Source: Dendrolimus kikuchii (Eukaryota > Arthropoda > Insecta > Lepidoptera > Lasiocampidae). From it: a stretch of DNA of 64,000 nucleotides. The notes under the pieces are model-generated. The model saw nothing but the letters and a program-made list of their open reading frames with translations, was not told where the DNA came from and did no database searches. Each line of letters begins with the position of its first letter. Positions within the stretch are counted from its first letter, which is position 1. The stretch covers positions 8,306,501 to 8,370,500 of the forward strand of contig CM034409.1 of NCBI GenBank assembly GCA_019925095.2. The letters run 5' to 3'. Both the position numbers and the translations under genes were made by a program. This document shows positions 9,751 to 20,369 of the stretch, piece after piece.

Positions 9751-10145
9751 AACATTTCTATATTGCTGTTCATTAGTCTAGCTAAAACTCGAGAACGGCT
9801 GGACTGTTTTAGCTAATTTTGGTTTTGAATTATTTGTGGAGGTCCAGGGAAGGTTTAAAAGGTGAGTAAATACGAAAAAAAAAAATGCTTGGAATATAGT
9901 AAAAACAACAATTTCGCTTTCCCTTAGAAACTATTCCTACCTGTCAAACATTTGATGTTTGTCCCGTCATTTAGAAATCAATTAAATTTAAAAGTCGTTC
10001 AGAAATCAAATTAAATTTAAAAGAAGTTTTTTTAAATTTGTTTGGATTTGAATGTCCAACGTTTGATGTTCGTCCCGGTCGTTTAGAAATCGACTTTTTT
10101 TATTTATTGATTCTGAGGCGGTACGAAGTTTGCCGGGTCAGCTAG
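9751..10145 (+). mobile_element. Helitron-like element (H3)
   Basis: The body has 'AAACTCGAGAACGGCTGGAC', 'GAATTATTTGTGGAGGTCC', 'AGGGAAGGTTTAAAAGGTGA' and a terminal 'GTTTGCCGGGTCAGCTAG' before T. The reversed copy at 19611 matches along its length. CTAG|T is the Helitron 3' hallmark. It contains no open reading frame. Confidence 0.7.
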
Positions 10146-10345
10146 TTTTTATATATATGTTATCCACACTTACTGGTAATTTTATACTTATCTATAGTAA
10201 CATGTTACATTTATTTTAACATTTTAACTATAAACTTAAATAATGATTTAGCTTCCTTGATCAAAGGCTTTCTTAGATTATTCATTCCTCTAATATGCAA
10301 TGACGAGTTTGTGAAGAATTTCCTTCTAACTGGTTGGGTTATTTC

Positions 10346-10562
10346 TTTAATAATAATAATCATCGGCAAACAAACACACACATTGAATATCTCCAAGCTA
10401 AACATATATACAACGAGACCACTCTGGGGCCGACCCCAAAGACCCAGACCATAGTAAATAACAGAAAGCTCATTTTCGAAATTTTCATGCCAGGAATTGA
10501 ACCGGGAGCTTCTGCGTTCCAGCGAGTTCGACCGGGGCTCGCTTAACCACAGAGGCCATCAA
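10346..10562 (-). mobile_element. tRNA-type SINE-V copy 1
   Basis: On the minus strand it starts 'GATGGCCTCTGTGGTTAAGC' and has a B-box-like 'GGTTCAATTCC', then the shared body 'GTTATTTACTATGGTCTGGG' and 'GGGGTCGGCCCCAGAGTGGT', ending in a (TTA)n tail (plus-strand TAA repeats at 10346-10360). The same body is at 62194-62446. The head suggests derivation from a tRNA gene. It is not a functional tRNA because the cloverleaf is incomplete. Confidence 0.75.
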
Positions 10563-10726
10563 AATATTTTAATTATTAATTTTAATATTTCAACAATTTA
10601 TAGGTGTTAACTATTACATCACTTGGGCGACGCAACAGTCACGCCATCTATCGGTTTCTTACTTTTCTTCTCATTTACATGCCTCTAATATTGTAAAGTA
10701 CGCTCTCGAAAGAAAATTATATATTA

Positions 10727-10924
10727 CTAGCTGCGCCCCGCGGTCTCACCCGCGTGGTGATGAAAAATCGTTATATTTTGAATAATTCACACTATATCTT
10801 TATAAATTATAGCCTATGTGGTATTCTGATGTGTAAGCTATATTATTGTAAAGTTTCATCAAAATCCATTCAATAGTACATCGATACATTCTTACAAACT
10901 TTCGCGTTTATAATATTAGTAGGA
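10727..10924 (-). mobile_element. Short Helitron-like element (M1)
   Basis: Read on the minus strand it starts 'TCCTACTAATATTATAAACG' and ends 'CGGGGCGCAGCTAG' before T, giving TC...CTAG|T ends in ~198 bp. The phrase 'ATAGCCTATGTGGTATTC' with a following 'AAAATCCATTCAATAGT' is typical of short arthropod elements of this type. It has no coding capacity. Confidence 0.7.
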
Positions 10925-11483
10925 TACTAAAACAAGTACTATTTGAATCACTACTCTCAACAATAGCTCACAATAGGGTTTAGAAGATAATATGAACTGT
11001 CTTTATTGTTTTAATGATGCAGTAGAAGATAAAGCATTATTACCTCTCATTTCTATTGATTATTGATTAAAATTTTAATTTTGGATTACATTCATGTATA
11101 TGTTTAAAAATGCTACTAAACGCATTAAGATGTCGTCATCGAAGTCTTATTTTAGCGGCGGTATTTGCACTTAAGGAAAGACATCAACGCACTCTTATCC
11201 CTTCTGATAAGAAATTTTGTTCAAATTTTTTTGTTGTAAGACTATATACTCATATCTATAAATTAGGGTTTTACTCGTGACTTTATCCGTATAAACTTCG
11301 GCTTCAAATAACTCAGGGTTCCGTGGCCATTTGGGCAAAATTGGAACGCATATAATACACAATATCCGTCCGTCTGTCCATTTATCTTTATATGTCATAA
11401 TAATTTTTTTTCAGAAAGCAACTGAAAACTGTAAGAATATCGTCTACATTGCTACGGTCACGTTTTACGGATACAGCTAGTTA
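10925..11483. other. Unassigned AT-rich stretch
   Basis: No gene or repeat is recognised. A minus-strand 67-codon frame (11195-11398) has no motif. Confidence 0.4.
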
Positions 11484-11640
11484 AGTGGCCATCCGTAAAT
11501 TTCGTCACACGTTAATGGGGAGAGAGGGTCGAGGAAGTGTGACATTGTGTGACGAAGTGTGACATTGTGTGACAAGGGGTGAGAGGGGTCCGAAATTTCG
11601 TGAGGTCACATTTCTAAATCTAATATTTTTAAGCTAATTA
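11484..11640 (+). repeat. GTGTGAC-rich repeat
   Basis: The unit 'GAAGTGTGACATTGTGTGAC' occurs twice in tandem (about 11535-11574) inside a block bounded by 'GGCCATCCGTAAATTTCGTC' and 'CGAAATTTCGTGAGGTCAC'. It resembles the end of a widespread insect interspersed repeat that carries CGTCACAC words. Class not assigned. 11641-11880 is mixed sequence without recognised content. Confidence 0.5.
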
Positions 11641-11880
11641 CGGAACTGCTGTTTGTGGATAGCCCCTAAGTGGGGAACTAATCTCCAGCTATGCTGCCTT
11701 CACCAGGTCGGGCCGAAGGGCCCAAAGAAATGCTGACGTGATATCGCCAACAAGGATATGTTTACCACTGAAGTGGAGAAGAAAAAGCAACAAACCAGAC
11801 TTGGATGCAGACACTCCGAATGCAACCGGGATTTAACGCTAGGATGATGATATTAATGATCGATATCCGATTAATATAAT

Positions 11881-12117
11881 AAAAACAACCAACAGCCAGG
11901 TATTTGTCCGACTGGATGGCTGCCACCCCTGGTCTAGAGTATACCGCCATAACAATCTTGAGTGGTGTTCCGGCATCAATGGCCAAGTTCCAGTTTCCCT
12001 TAAAGAGCGACAGTACATTGGTAGCACTTTTAGTGCTACAAACGTCCACAGACGATGGTAACCGCTTCCCGTCAGGTAGTCCGTCTGCCTGTCTGCTGAA
12101 CTCACGCAATAAAAAAT
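11881..12117 (+). mobile_element. SINE-A copy 5, 5'-truncated
   Basis: It starts at 'AAAACAACCAACAGCCAGG' and ends 'CTCACGCAATAAAAAATAAT'. At 12021-12039 it holds a perfect 8-bp stem (GTAGCACT / AGTGCTAC, TTT loop). Other copies have GTAGCACC / GGTGTTGC, so both sides of the stem changed together. Confidence 0.85.
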
Positions 12118-12164
12118 AATAACAAATATCATCTCTTCGAAAATTGCACCCGTAGCTTAAATAT

Positions 12165-12345
12165 TAAGAGAAGAAGAAGATTAATGAGACATGGAAGATC
12201 GATGCATACAAGTGTATAGGTAGACCAAAAAAGAAATGAAAGAATTCTGTGAAAGATGACATTATGATTTGTGGTGTGATAGAAGACGAAGGAGTGTGGA
12301 AAGAAGAGACATCTTGAGCCGACCCCAAATAATTGGGATTAGGTG
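12165..12345 (+). mobile_element. RTE-like LINE 3' fragment
   Basis: Degraded coding words match the end of RTE-type ORFs (a 'GRPKK'-type motif encoded by 'GGTAGACCAAAAAAG', then 'VKDD' and a 'W...' block). They are followed by 'GCCGACCCCAAATAATTGGG', a typical terminal string of such elements. Several stops interrupt it. Confidence 0.65.
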
Positions 12346-12424
12346 AAAAACATGGCAGAATATCAGATTAATTTCTAATCGTAACGAGCATACATATCTT
12401 AAGTAGTTTACTCATTTAATGGGC

Positions 12425-12560
12425 ATATTGTTACAATTGGTACGTGCTGACTATGAAGGAAAACATCGTGATGAAATTATTACATCGAGATAACTCATGT
12501 GTTAAATCAGTGTGACGGGTATAAAGTCCGCTCCTGCTTAGAAATTAGGATTCTCAAGCC
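12425..12560 (+). mobile_element. SINE-K fragment (3)
   Basis: It matches the middle of SINE-K: 'TACGTGCTGACTATGAAGGA', 'AAAACATCGTGATGAAATTA', 'GATAACTCATGTGTTAAATC' and 'GTATAAAGTCCGCTCCTG'. Equivalent text is at 62060-62190 and 40590-40665. The tRNA-like head is missing. Confidence 0.65.
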
Positions 12561-14404
12561 GAGCATGCTATTATTATTATGCGTAAGTATAATACGTAAA
12601 GCCTTAGAAATATTAAAAATAATAAATCTGTACCTTTTCACTCTTCAAAACAGCACTTTAAACAATAAACTCAATACCATTCTAAAATTTTTAAAAAATC
12701 ACTCAAGTTTATATATTTTTTTTAATTTAAAAGTTCGCACACAGTCACAGGTTATTAATTAAAAAGAAAAACTAAACCGATTTCTGAACGTGTTACAATT
12801 TCGAACAAACTTATAAAAACAAGTTTCGAAATTCAAAATACGAATAGCATTTCAGAACGTATTAAAAAAGTTGGATGCTTCAAAACCGGCACGAGTTTCA
12901 AAAATCGAATACGGTGGAAAACCGCTCCGTTCCAAGCTTCACGCGTAAGCCGTACGAAGCGTCGCGATGTTGTAACGCTACCGAACCGACCGTATCGGCT
13001 TTTAGCCCCGCCCATCTGAAACGGAACGGTGGGGACGATACACCTCTTGAGCTTCTTCATACCTACTAGAACGGCCAGATAACATTGACCTTCGCCGCCC
13101 CTCTCTGGCTATACGTTGCTTTTACATCGCGAAGTGATTCCCTTTCATTCCAGAGCTCTTTATTTATTGGTCGATATTCGTACCCTATTCTTCTTACTGT
13201 TTCATTTTGTTAAGCGATTTTGGAATATATTTCCTTGTAGTAAGGGTCATAATTTATTTTCTCACATGAAAGATAAGAGTTTGTTTCTGGTTCAACGGGG
13301 CGGAGAGATTTAAGACTTGCATAGATAAGTTACTATATGGGTATGTATAGTTGCGAAATATTGGGAGAATTTAATTAAAGACTAGTTACACAATTCACTC
13401 TTAATTGAAAGGTTATTTAGAATTTAAACTTGTATACATTTTTTTATAACTAAAACTATAACATGGCTTCTCTCTCGTCAACTTTGTATGCCTACATATT
13501 CCACAAAACTTATCCAATAGGTGTTTTTGTGTAATGTGCATGTGTACATTTATTTTTGAACATTTTTGAATACATTCCAAAAGTTTTAAAATATCAAAAT
13601 AGCACAAACAAATTAAAATAAGTTAAAAATAAAATGAATAATAAAAAAGTTAAAAATAAAATACGTTTTTTTACATAGATGGTTTTACGCTGATTTTCAT
13701 GTAATTTAATAAATAAGTATTTTTGAGATCTGACTGGATATAGTCCTTCCCAAAAACTGTAAGATATTTCATGAAAATCGTAATTTCCGTGTAAAAACGA
13801 TTTTCATGAAATACCTTAAACATACAAACCCGTAGACAAACTTGACATCACATAAATTTAAAAGAACTTTAATTGTACGCTGTATTCCTATTTTAATTGT
13901 GTCAGGGCATACAAGTGTTTAATTGCAGTGACACTGTAAGCCTGTGAACATACTAGACTGACGTATGCAACGTAAACGAAATTAAAACTAATTTAGCAAC
14001 GCGAAATGATATTCTAATTCATGTACATAAAATAGTGACACCACACTTGTATATACATTCTTAGGTTGTCAATGTTGTGAAATTTTATGCTTACCTAAGT
14101 AGCTATTTTCGATAAAGATGATGATTATACCTATATTATAGAAGATAGACAAAGATATTTTTACCCAGAGCGTTTTAGTAAGGTGCTCTTCAATAAATGT
14201 GTGACCAGATTCTTATAGTCCCAACCAAGAGACAAACGCATCAACTCCCTTAGTGTTACAAAGTGTCAAGGGCAGTAGCAAGTATTAACCGTCAAGTAGA
14301 TTGTCTTCTAATTTATCTGCAAACATAAAAAACGATCTTGTAACTTAAAAAATACAATTCGTACTAAAAAATACAATAACAATAAGTTATAAATAAATTA
14401 TTAT
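12561..14404. other. Unassigned AT-rich region with one CpG-rich patch and a hairpin
   Basis: It is mostly AT-rich without recognisable repeats. 12890-13110 is clearly richer in G+C and CpG ('CGTACGAAGCGTCGCGATG') and is covered by opposing open frames of 64 and 75 codons without known motifs. 13763-13816 holds an inverted repeat (TTTCATGAAAATCG / CGATTTTCATGAAA). No splice pattern or protein similarity supports a gene. Confidence 0.4.
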
Positions 14405-14530
14405 AGGCTATATAACAAGTCGTGACCAGAGGGAAGCGTGCCCAGAAGGCTGGCTGCATTGCCACGCTGTATGGTAATGCTGATATGTAGGGTGACCTAT
14501 AAACCAGCCTTCAGATCACGAGGGCATTAA
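14405..14530. repeat. Family Q copy 1
   Basis: The core 'AGAAGGCTGGCTGCATTGCC' plus 'ACGCTGTATGGTAATGCT' matches 'AGAAGGCTGGCAGCATTACC' plus 'TCGCTGGATCCAGAGGCTAA' at 59898. It is probably part of a LINE 3' UTR. Orientation is not settled. Confidence 0.45.
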
Positions 14531-15334
14531 AGAGTTTCTTAAAAATTTCTTTGAAAAACCTTTTAGCGACCTTTTATTATTTAAGTTATTTTTAAGTATA
14601 TTATTAGATTATATACATACCTTTACGAAATGGGCAAGATAATTGTTTGACATACATATAACGCTCGCTTAACATTATACAAACCTAAATCAAAATTTTG
14701 AGTAATTGGATTTTAATATCTAGTACATAAATATAAGTCATAAAATTGAAGAACTTGATACTTCTAATTAGGTCTCTATAGTTCTAAGAGTGCGATAATA
14801 CTAAGCACGTTGCGTACGTGGCATCAGTGTATCTTACGCTTTATTCATATATAGGTATATTCATATTTGACATGAAACATTACATTTGTTTTATGGTGTG
14901 TAAACTTCTAATTGCTATGGCGACGTGTGTGCACGGTCATGGGAGTTCATGTCTATCTGTCTATCTATATAATGTGATTGAAGTGCTATACAAAAGTTGG
15001 TTATAAACAATAAGCTTTTGTCACTTTTTCGAAGGACACGGCGTTCTTTAATAATGGTTATTCTCGATTTCCCTGAGATTATATCATCAGATCCTGACTT
15101 GGTGACTATGGGACTACCTCGGGAGTATACACTTACAAGTAAAGAAAATAAATTGAAAATCGGCTTAAAATTGACGGAGTCGGAGACGGTTGACAATTGG
15201 AATCAGGATCAGTGGATTCCAAGGAATTAGACATACTTACGAAAATTTTTATTAACTACACTTCTTAGTAACATTTAAAAAAATCTTAATATGTATTAAC
15301 TTCAAATAAATACTTCTTCAGTAGCTTCTTCTTA
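14531..15334. other. Unassigned stretch
   Basis: No recognised repeat is seen. Three short frames around 14818-15230 overlap on both strands and show no motif. Confidence 0.4.
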
Positions 15335-15428
15335 AAGTAGCTTATAAACAGGCGAAAGGCCCATCTAATGGAAAGTGGTTACCGTTGCCTATAGACGTAT
15401 GCAACACTAGAGGTGAAACCAACGCATT
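15335..15428 (-). mobile_element. LINE/SINE 3'-tail fragment
   Basis: It reads 'GGCCCATCTAATGGAAAGTG', 'GGTTACCGTTGCCTATAGAC' and 'GCAACACTAGAGGTG', the reversed tail shared by SINE-A and LINE-Z in a diverged version. It is cut off on the interior side. Confidence 0.55.
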
Positions 15429-15659
15429 GCCAGACTTTAGTATGAGATAGGGGGAACGGAAAAGAAGGGATCATGACAGGAGGAATTGGATAGAGAGGAT
15501 GTGATAGATAGAGGAGGATGTGGGTCATTGTAACGCATCTGCACGAAATACGATTAGCTCAAAGATAACCGTTTCACGTCGATATTCTGTGAAAGCGTGG
15601 TATCACACCGATCGAGTAGGCCCTAAATGCTGCAATCAAGTAATTATTCAAGTAATGAA
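15429..15659 (+). repeat. Family S copy 1, intact
   Basis: A purine-rich left half ('GATAGGGGGAACGG', 'AGGAGGAATTGG') is followed by 'ACGATTAGCTCAAAGATAAC', 'CACGTCGATATTCTGTGA' and 'GTATCACACCGATCGAG'. The same order occurs at 38655-39215 (interrupted) and reversed at 54050-54255. It may be the untranslated end of LINE-T, because S follows LINE-T at 38.6 kb. Confidence 0.6.
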
Positions 15660-16292
15660 GCTATCCGTGCAGAAAGGGAGAAGGAATACAATTTCCTGCG
15701 GCCGGGTGGCCTGTCGTAAGACGCGACTAAACAACCCACAGCCAGGTGATAGTAGAATATTTTCCCGTCTGAATAGCTAACATCCCTGGTCTAGAGTATG
15801 CTGCCATAACAACCTTATGTTGTGTTCCGGCATTAGCGGCCAGGTTGTTTTTTTTTTATTGCAGGAGTTCAGCAGACAGGCAGACGGCACACTTGATGGA
15901 AAGCGGTTACCATCGCCTATGGACATTTGCAACACCAAAGGTGCTACAAATGCGCTGCTGCTCTCTTAAGGGAGACTGGAACCTGGTCACTAATGCCGGA
16001 ACACAACTCAAGGTTGTTATGGCAACATACTCTAGACCAGGGGTGGTAGCCATCCAGTCGGGCAAATACCCTACCACCTGACTGTGGGTTGTTTTGTCGC
16101 CTCTTACGACAGGCCACCCGGCCGCAGGAAATTGTATTCTTTCCCCGTTCCTGCACGGATACGATTTGTAATCTCCGTTTAGAGAGCAGCAGCTCATTTG
16201 TAGCACCTTTGGCGTAGTAAATGTCCATAATCAATTGTTACTGCTTTACATCAGGTGGGCCGTATGCCCGCCTGCTGAAATTCTGCAATAAA
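15660..16292 (+). mobile_element. SINE-A copy 6, interrupted by copy 7
   Basis: The sense copy runs 15660-15846 ('ATCCGTGCAG' to 'GCATTAGCGGCCAGG'), stops, and resumes at about 16166 ('TAATCTCCGTTTAGAGAGC') to 'CTGCAATAAAAAAATA' at 16292. The gap is filled by an opposite-orientation SINE-A. The two halves together make one complete element. Confidence 0.82.
15847..16165 (-). mobile_element. SINE-A copy 7, nested in copy 6
   Basis: This is a full-length minus-strand copy. The poly(A) tail shows as T10 at about 15848-15857, and the 5' end 'ATCCGTGCAGGAACGG' reversed is at 16141-16162. It is less diverged than the host copy, consistent with later insertion. The duplication of target bases is not clear. 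Confidence 0.85.
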
Positions 16293-17374
16293 AAAATATT
16301 CCAGCATTTCTCTACCACATACACGAAATACACACATGAAATGTAAATGCCACATAAAACGCCTTCTCTTATACATTGACCCATATACGGTAACGTGCGT
16401 AATATGACAGGACATAGGTGACATCGGTCATGGTGTTTGACCAGCGGCATGGGTTTGGTCACTACGTGGTTATTTCTCAACAACTTATATACAGATGGCA
16501 AAGATAATATATTTTTTCCAGGGTAATTTGCTATCATTTGCTGGTCCCAGACGGAACAAAGCGCTGGTTTCAATTGCCAGTATTATGCTAAGTGTGGTTC
16601 TAATTTTATAATTTTCCTATTTGATCTATCTTTCCATATGTGTCCTGAATAAGAAATTCCTTTTCGTCTTTCATGACTCTCGAAATGAATCTCTTAAAAC
16701 TCCTAATCGTCTCTGGAGGTGATCAGAAGATTGGTGGCTACAAGAATGAATGGGTGAAGATCAGTGTAGCAATCCAGTTTGGTAACGTAGCTAGCCTTCT
16801 GAACACCTTAGGCTCATTGTTTCTTATTTAATGCTGAACAATGGTTTTTGAGTCATGGTAACCCCATTTCATGTTCAAATCTCAGTGCACATTCTCGATA
16901 CATGCATATTTCCTTCTCTTTTAGTATACTCGTGTGTATGTATATCTCACTCTGTCCCCCCAATTATGACGTCTTCACAAAGATGCTGTCATTGTGTCGT
17001 CGGATTTCGTTTGCGGTGTTAAGACAACAGACATGTAAGAAACAATAAGTTTTTTGGCATATGCAGTGAGGTGTTAAAAACAAACTGAATGGCGGTGGCC
17101 CTGAAAAGTAATTGCTATTGTTTAAATTATTGATTGAGCTGGTTTTAAGTTATGTGCAAGATATATACTTATGAAGCCAAGGTGGACTTTCTTAGTCGAC
17201 AGGGTTTTAGGTGAGTCTATATAATAGTCTAGTCTAGTCTATTATATTTATTTTTGTTATTAGACAAACATATACACATCAACTGAAAGCAATAAAATTA
17301 TACTATTATCTTCAGCAGTTTCGTGTGTACGGATTATCCAGGGGTTTTTTTTATTTTGGATCCGCGCACATAGT
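16293..17374. other. Unassigned stretch
   Basis: No gene is seen. A 111-codon minus frame (16238-16573) starts inside SINE-A and shows no motif. A small coding scrap lies at 16757-16812 (separate entry). Confidence 0.4.
16757..16812 (+). pseudogene. Scrap of the PDG-domain protein
   Basis: One frame reads 'ISVAIQFGNVASLLNTLGS', matching 'QRLSIVIQRGNAASLL' of the 4930-5371 pseudogene. About 19 codons are left and the surroundings are not alignable. It is the third trace of this domain in the window. Confidence 0.6.
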
Positions 17375-17590
17375 CATAGTTTATTAGAGCCACCCGACAC
17401 CTGATACGCACCGCTTCCCCGGGTGGACGACTCGTTGTCAATTACTGAATTACCGAGTAGTACCCATGTCAGCGATTCATACTAGGTCTATACGCGAATC
17501 ACTCTGAGCAGCAGGTCACCGAGTGGTTCACTTGTCGTCCGCGCGTGGACAGCGAGCAAGGTGATCCTGTATAGGTCGGATGCTGGATGG
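17375..17590. repeat. Family N copy 1
   Basis: It is colinear with 37855-38045. Shared words are 'TTAGAGCCA(C/T)C', 'ATTGCCGAGTAG'/'ATTACCGAGTAG', 'GAGCAGC.GGT', 'GTCCGCGCGTGGACA' and 'GAG(C)AAGGTGATCC'. It is more GC-rich than its flanks and possibly a LINE part. The strand of origin is unknown. Confidence 0.6.
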
Positions 17591-18004
17591 CTGTAATGTG
17601 ATTTAACCACAAAAGACGGTAAGCTAAGTTCAGTATTCTATTTTTAGCATTAAGGAATTATATATATATGAAGTATAACTTTTCAGCTAAGCAATCTGAA
17701 AATCTAGAGCTAAATTAAAAAAAAAATACACCACAGCACAATAAAATGACTTGAATTCAAACCGTATACGGTATATATAGTAGAGAGGAGATTATTATCA
17801 GCATCTTTTTTTTAAATATTATTGTTTACTATATTTTGTATGTATTCAACTGTAAGCCTTCGTAATATAAAATATATAAATAAATACCATTTCAACGACA
17901 TTTATTAAGCTTATTGGGAGCGCTATCGTATTTATATGAAGTTTTTGTGTGTTTCGGCAAGCAGTATACATCTGCAAATTCCTAGTAAGAAAATGCACCA
18001 CACA
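17591..18004. other. Unassigned AT-rich stretch
   Basis: No gene or repeat family is recognised. Confidence 0.4.
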
Positions 18005-18290
18005 TAAGAAAAATGTGTGTGTGTACAATTAACACGCAGTAGAAGTAGAACTTCAGAGAATATACTCACAGATAATATATGAGTTTTATTTCGGTCCAAA
18101 TATGATATGTTAATCAGCGGTCTTATTGACTCTCTAATCTGTGCTGCACAAAGTAAAACTTGTATCTCATTCTCTCGCAGGCGTAGTCCTATAGATTTAT
18201 GTTTATCTTTTTTTTAGTGTGGCTTTTTCGTTTTATCGAGTTTCAAATTACGATTCTAAAGAAGTTTCAGTTCAAAAAAACCTCAGTTGC
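18005..18290 (+). repeat. Family E copy 3, full length
   Basis: It is complete from 'AAATGTGTGTGTGTACAATT' through 'GAAACTTCAGAGAATATAC', 'TCTCATTCTCTCGCAGGCG' and 'TTTAGTGTGGCTTTTTCG' to 'GATTCTAAAGAAGTTTCAG'. It serves as the best reference copy. No open frame. Confidence 0.7.
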
Positions 18291-18479
18291 TAGGTCTTGA
18301 AATTGTACCGCTGTTTTGTAGACATAAGATCTCGACATGTATACCAAATTTCACACCCCTAAGATTAAGATCCCAAGACAATCGATTGTGGTTTGTGACA
18401 CATAGAAAGTCATTCAAACAGATACCGCAATTAAATACTAAAGGTTCCTTTTACCTTCAGGAATTGGAACCCTAATAAA

Positions 18480-18790
18480 TTGCGCGTAAAAATTAATAAT
18501 TGCCTTGGTGACAATACCAGGTGGGCGCAATTAGTTCACCAAAGTGTTTCGTCTCCGACTCGTATCTGGCGAACAATCAGTTGTGGCCACCCTAAAATTA
18601 CAGGGGCACCACTGCACTGGACAGTACGCTCAACATCTATAATGCGAACCGCGGTTTTGTATTGGGAATTTTTGGAACGAAGTTCCATATCGCGCGTTGT
18701 GAAAGGGGCTAGACGGAAAAAAATCTTACGAAAAGTTGTCACGACACTTTTTGCTATAGTAAGCTATCAACTTTAATGCAATGAAATAAA
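18480..18790. repeat. Interspersed repeat R
   Basis: It contains 'GGAACGAAGTTCCATATCGC', 'GAAAGGGGCTAGACGG' and 'TCTTACGAAAAGTTGTCACG'. I recognise these words as recurring in lepidopteran intergenic DNA. A related fragment (CGACACTTTTTG) is at 23130. Opposing frames of 98 and 68 codons cross it, which argues against a gene. Confidence 0.45.
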
Positions 18791-19312
18791 ATCTAAAATA
18801 TCAATTAGTGTAATAATATACGCTGTTTTTGATACTATTTGTTTGTTTATGTATTTCTTTCTATACATAGGTTTTTGATAAAATTTCGATGGTTTTCGAT
18901 GCTTATCGACACACTTTTTGAGACGTTTTGAGAATTTTTAAGACATTTTAGGAGAACTTCGTTCCAAACATGTGTCCCAAAGACACCTCATTAGTTTTTT
19001 TAATGAAAATTGTTTTGTGTATTGGAAAAATAATTTCATTATAACATGGATACGTTTTCCGTTAACATTTCTTGCCACTTGATAAATAAACCAACTAGGT
19101 ATTGCGCTCTTATAATTTTAACACAACGAACATGATGCTAATAAAAAATGGTGACTGCTATATAGTATTCTATGTCTGTACTTGTTGTATCTGTTTGCCG
19201 CAACTCCATTAATTCTTTGACAAAGAATTGTATAACTTACTTATATACCTAAAAAGTGACACGATAAAGTCAAAAGCATGTTTCTGTGGAGTTTCTTGCC
19301 ACTTTTTCTAGA
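18791..19312. other. Unassigned AT-rich stretch
   Basis: No gene or repeat is recognised. 'AACTTCGTTCCAAACATGTG' at 18957 recalls part of repeat R, inverted. Confidence 0.4.
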
Positions 19313-19548
19313 CGGCCAGGTGGTAGGGCATTTGCCCGACTGGATGGCTACCACCCCTGGTCTAGAGCATGCCGCCATAACAACTTTGAGTTGTGTTCCG
19401 GCATTAGTAACCAGGTTCCAGACTCACTTAAGAGAGCAGCAGCGCATTTGTAGCACCTTTCGTGTTGCAAATGTCCATAGGCGATGGTAACCGCTTTCCA
19501 TCCAGTAGGCCGTCTGCCTGTCTGCTGATCTCCTGCAATAAAAAAAGA
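19313..19548 (+). mobile_element. SINE-A copy 8, 5'-truncated
   Basis: It starts at 'CGGCCAGGTGGTAGGGC' and ends 'TCCTGCAATAAAAAAAG'. The 70-codon frame at 19278-19490 lies within it and is not a gene. Confidence 0.87.
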
Positions 19549-19610
19549 CTAATAATACGTTGCGAAGCAGTGTATATAAAGCAAAAAATAAATTTAATTT
19601 TTAACTTATA

Positions 19611-19859
19611 CTAGCTGACCCGGCAAACTTCGTACCGCCTCAGAATCAATAAATAAAAAGCGTTCATTTCTGAACGACGGGACGAACATCAAATGTTTAA
19701 CAGGTAGGAATAGTTTCTAAGGGAAAGCCAAATTGTTGTTTTAACTATATTCCAAGCATTTTTTTCATATTTACTCACCTTTTAAACCTTCCCTCGACTT
19801 CCACAAATAATTCAAAACCAAAATTAATTCAAAAACAACAATTGATTTTTATATATATA
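19611..19859 (-). mobile_element. Helitron-like element (H4)
   Basis: The plus strand begins 'CTAGCTGACCCGGCAAAC', so the minus strand ends CAGCTAG|T. The body 'CACCTTTTAAACCTTCCCTC' is the reverse of H3. The right edge merges into LINE-T at about 19860, so it may have landed at or inside LINE-T. Confidence 0.75.
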
Positions 19860-20140
19860 GATGTATGATGTTCTGAAGTTGTTTCACCACAAAGCCCGCA
19901 AGAACCCAGATAATATGGAGAGACTGGTGGTCATTGGAAAAGTTGAAGGCAAGATATGTCGTGGTAGATCTCCAAATAGATGGATTGACCAGGTTGTTGA
20001 TCGAGCAGGACAAGTTGATAAATTCAGCCCTCCACCGTGTTCAAAGCCGATCTCGGTGGAAGAGAGCAATTATTCACTGCCTTCAATGTCACGATCCTCA
20101 GTAACGAGGGAACGACTTAGAGATGAATGACCTTTAAAAA
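19860..20140 (+). mobile_element. LINE-T C-terminal RT remnant 1
   Basis: An 89-codon open frame (19861-20130) carries 'KNPDNMERLVVIGKVEGK' and 'RGRSPNRWIDQV', the C-terminal part of a non-LTR RT ORF (usual form GHI(V/A)R...N.ERL...GK..G.R.RGR.P.RW.DQ). RT catalytic motifs are absent. A more decayed relative is at 38300-38650. The start codon is incidental. Confidence 0.65.
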
Positions 20141-20369
20141 ATGTTCTCCAATGCAACTACGTATGATTCAAACTTTGAATTTCGATTTTGAAGAAATTAT
20201 TCGCCTAAATCCCAACTTTATATACTCCCGCGAAAGTATTGTCGAACACTCGTATTTGTAACGAAAGTCACACGCATCTGCATCCGTATTCTGCACGACG
20301 TGTAATTACAAAAAATAATAACAATAATAAGTAAGGCTTTAACAACTTCCTTCGCGTCGGACGGAGCCC

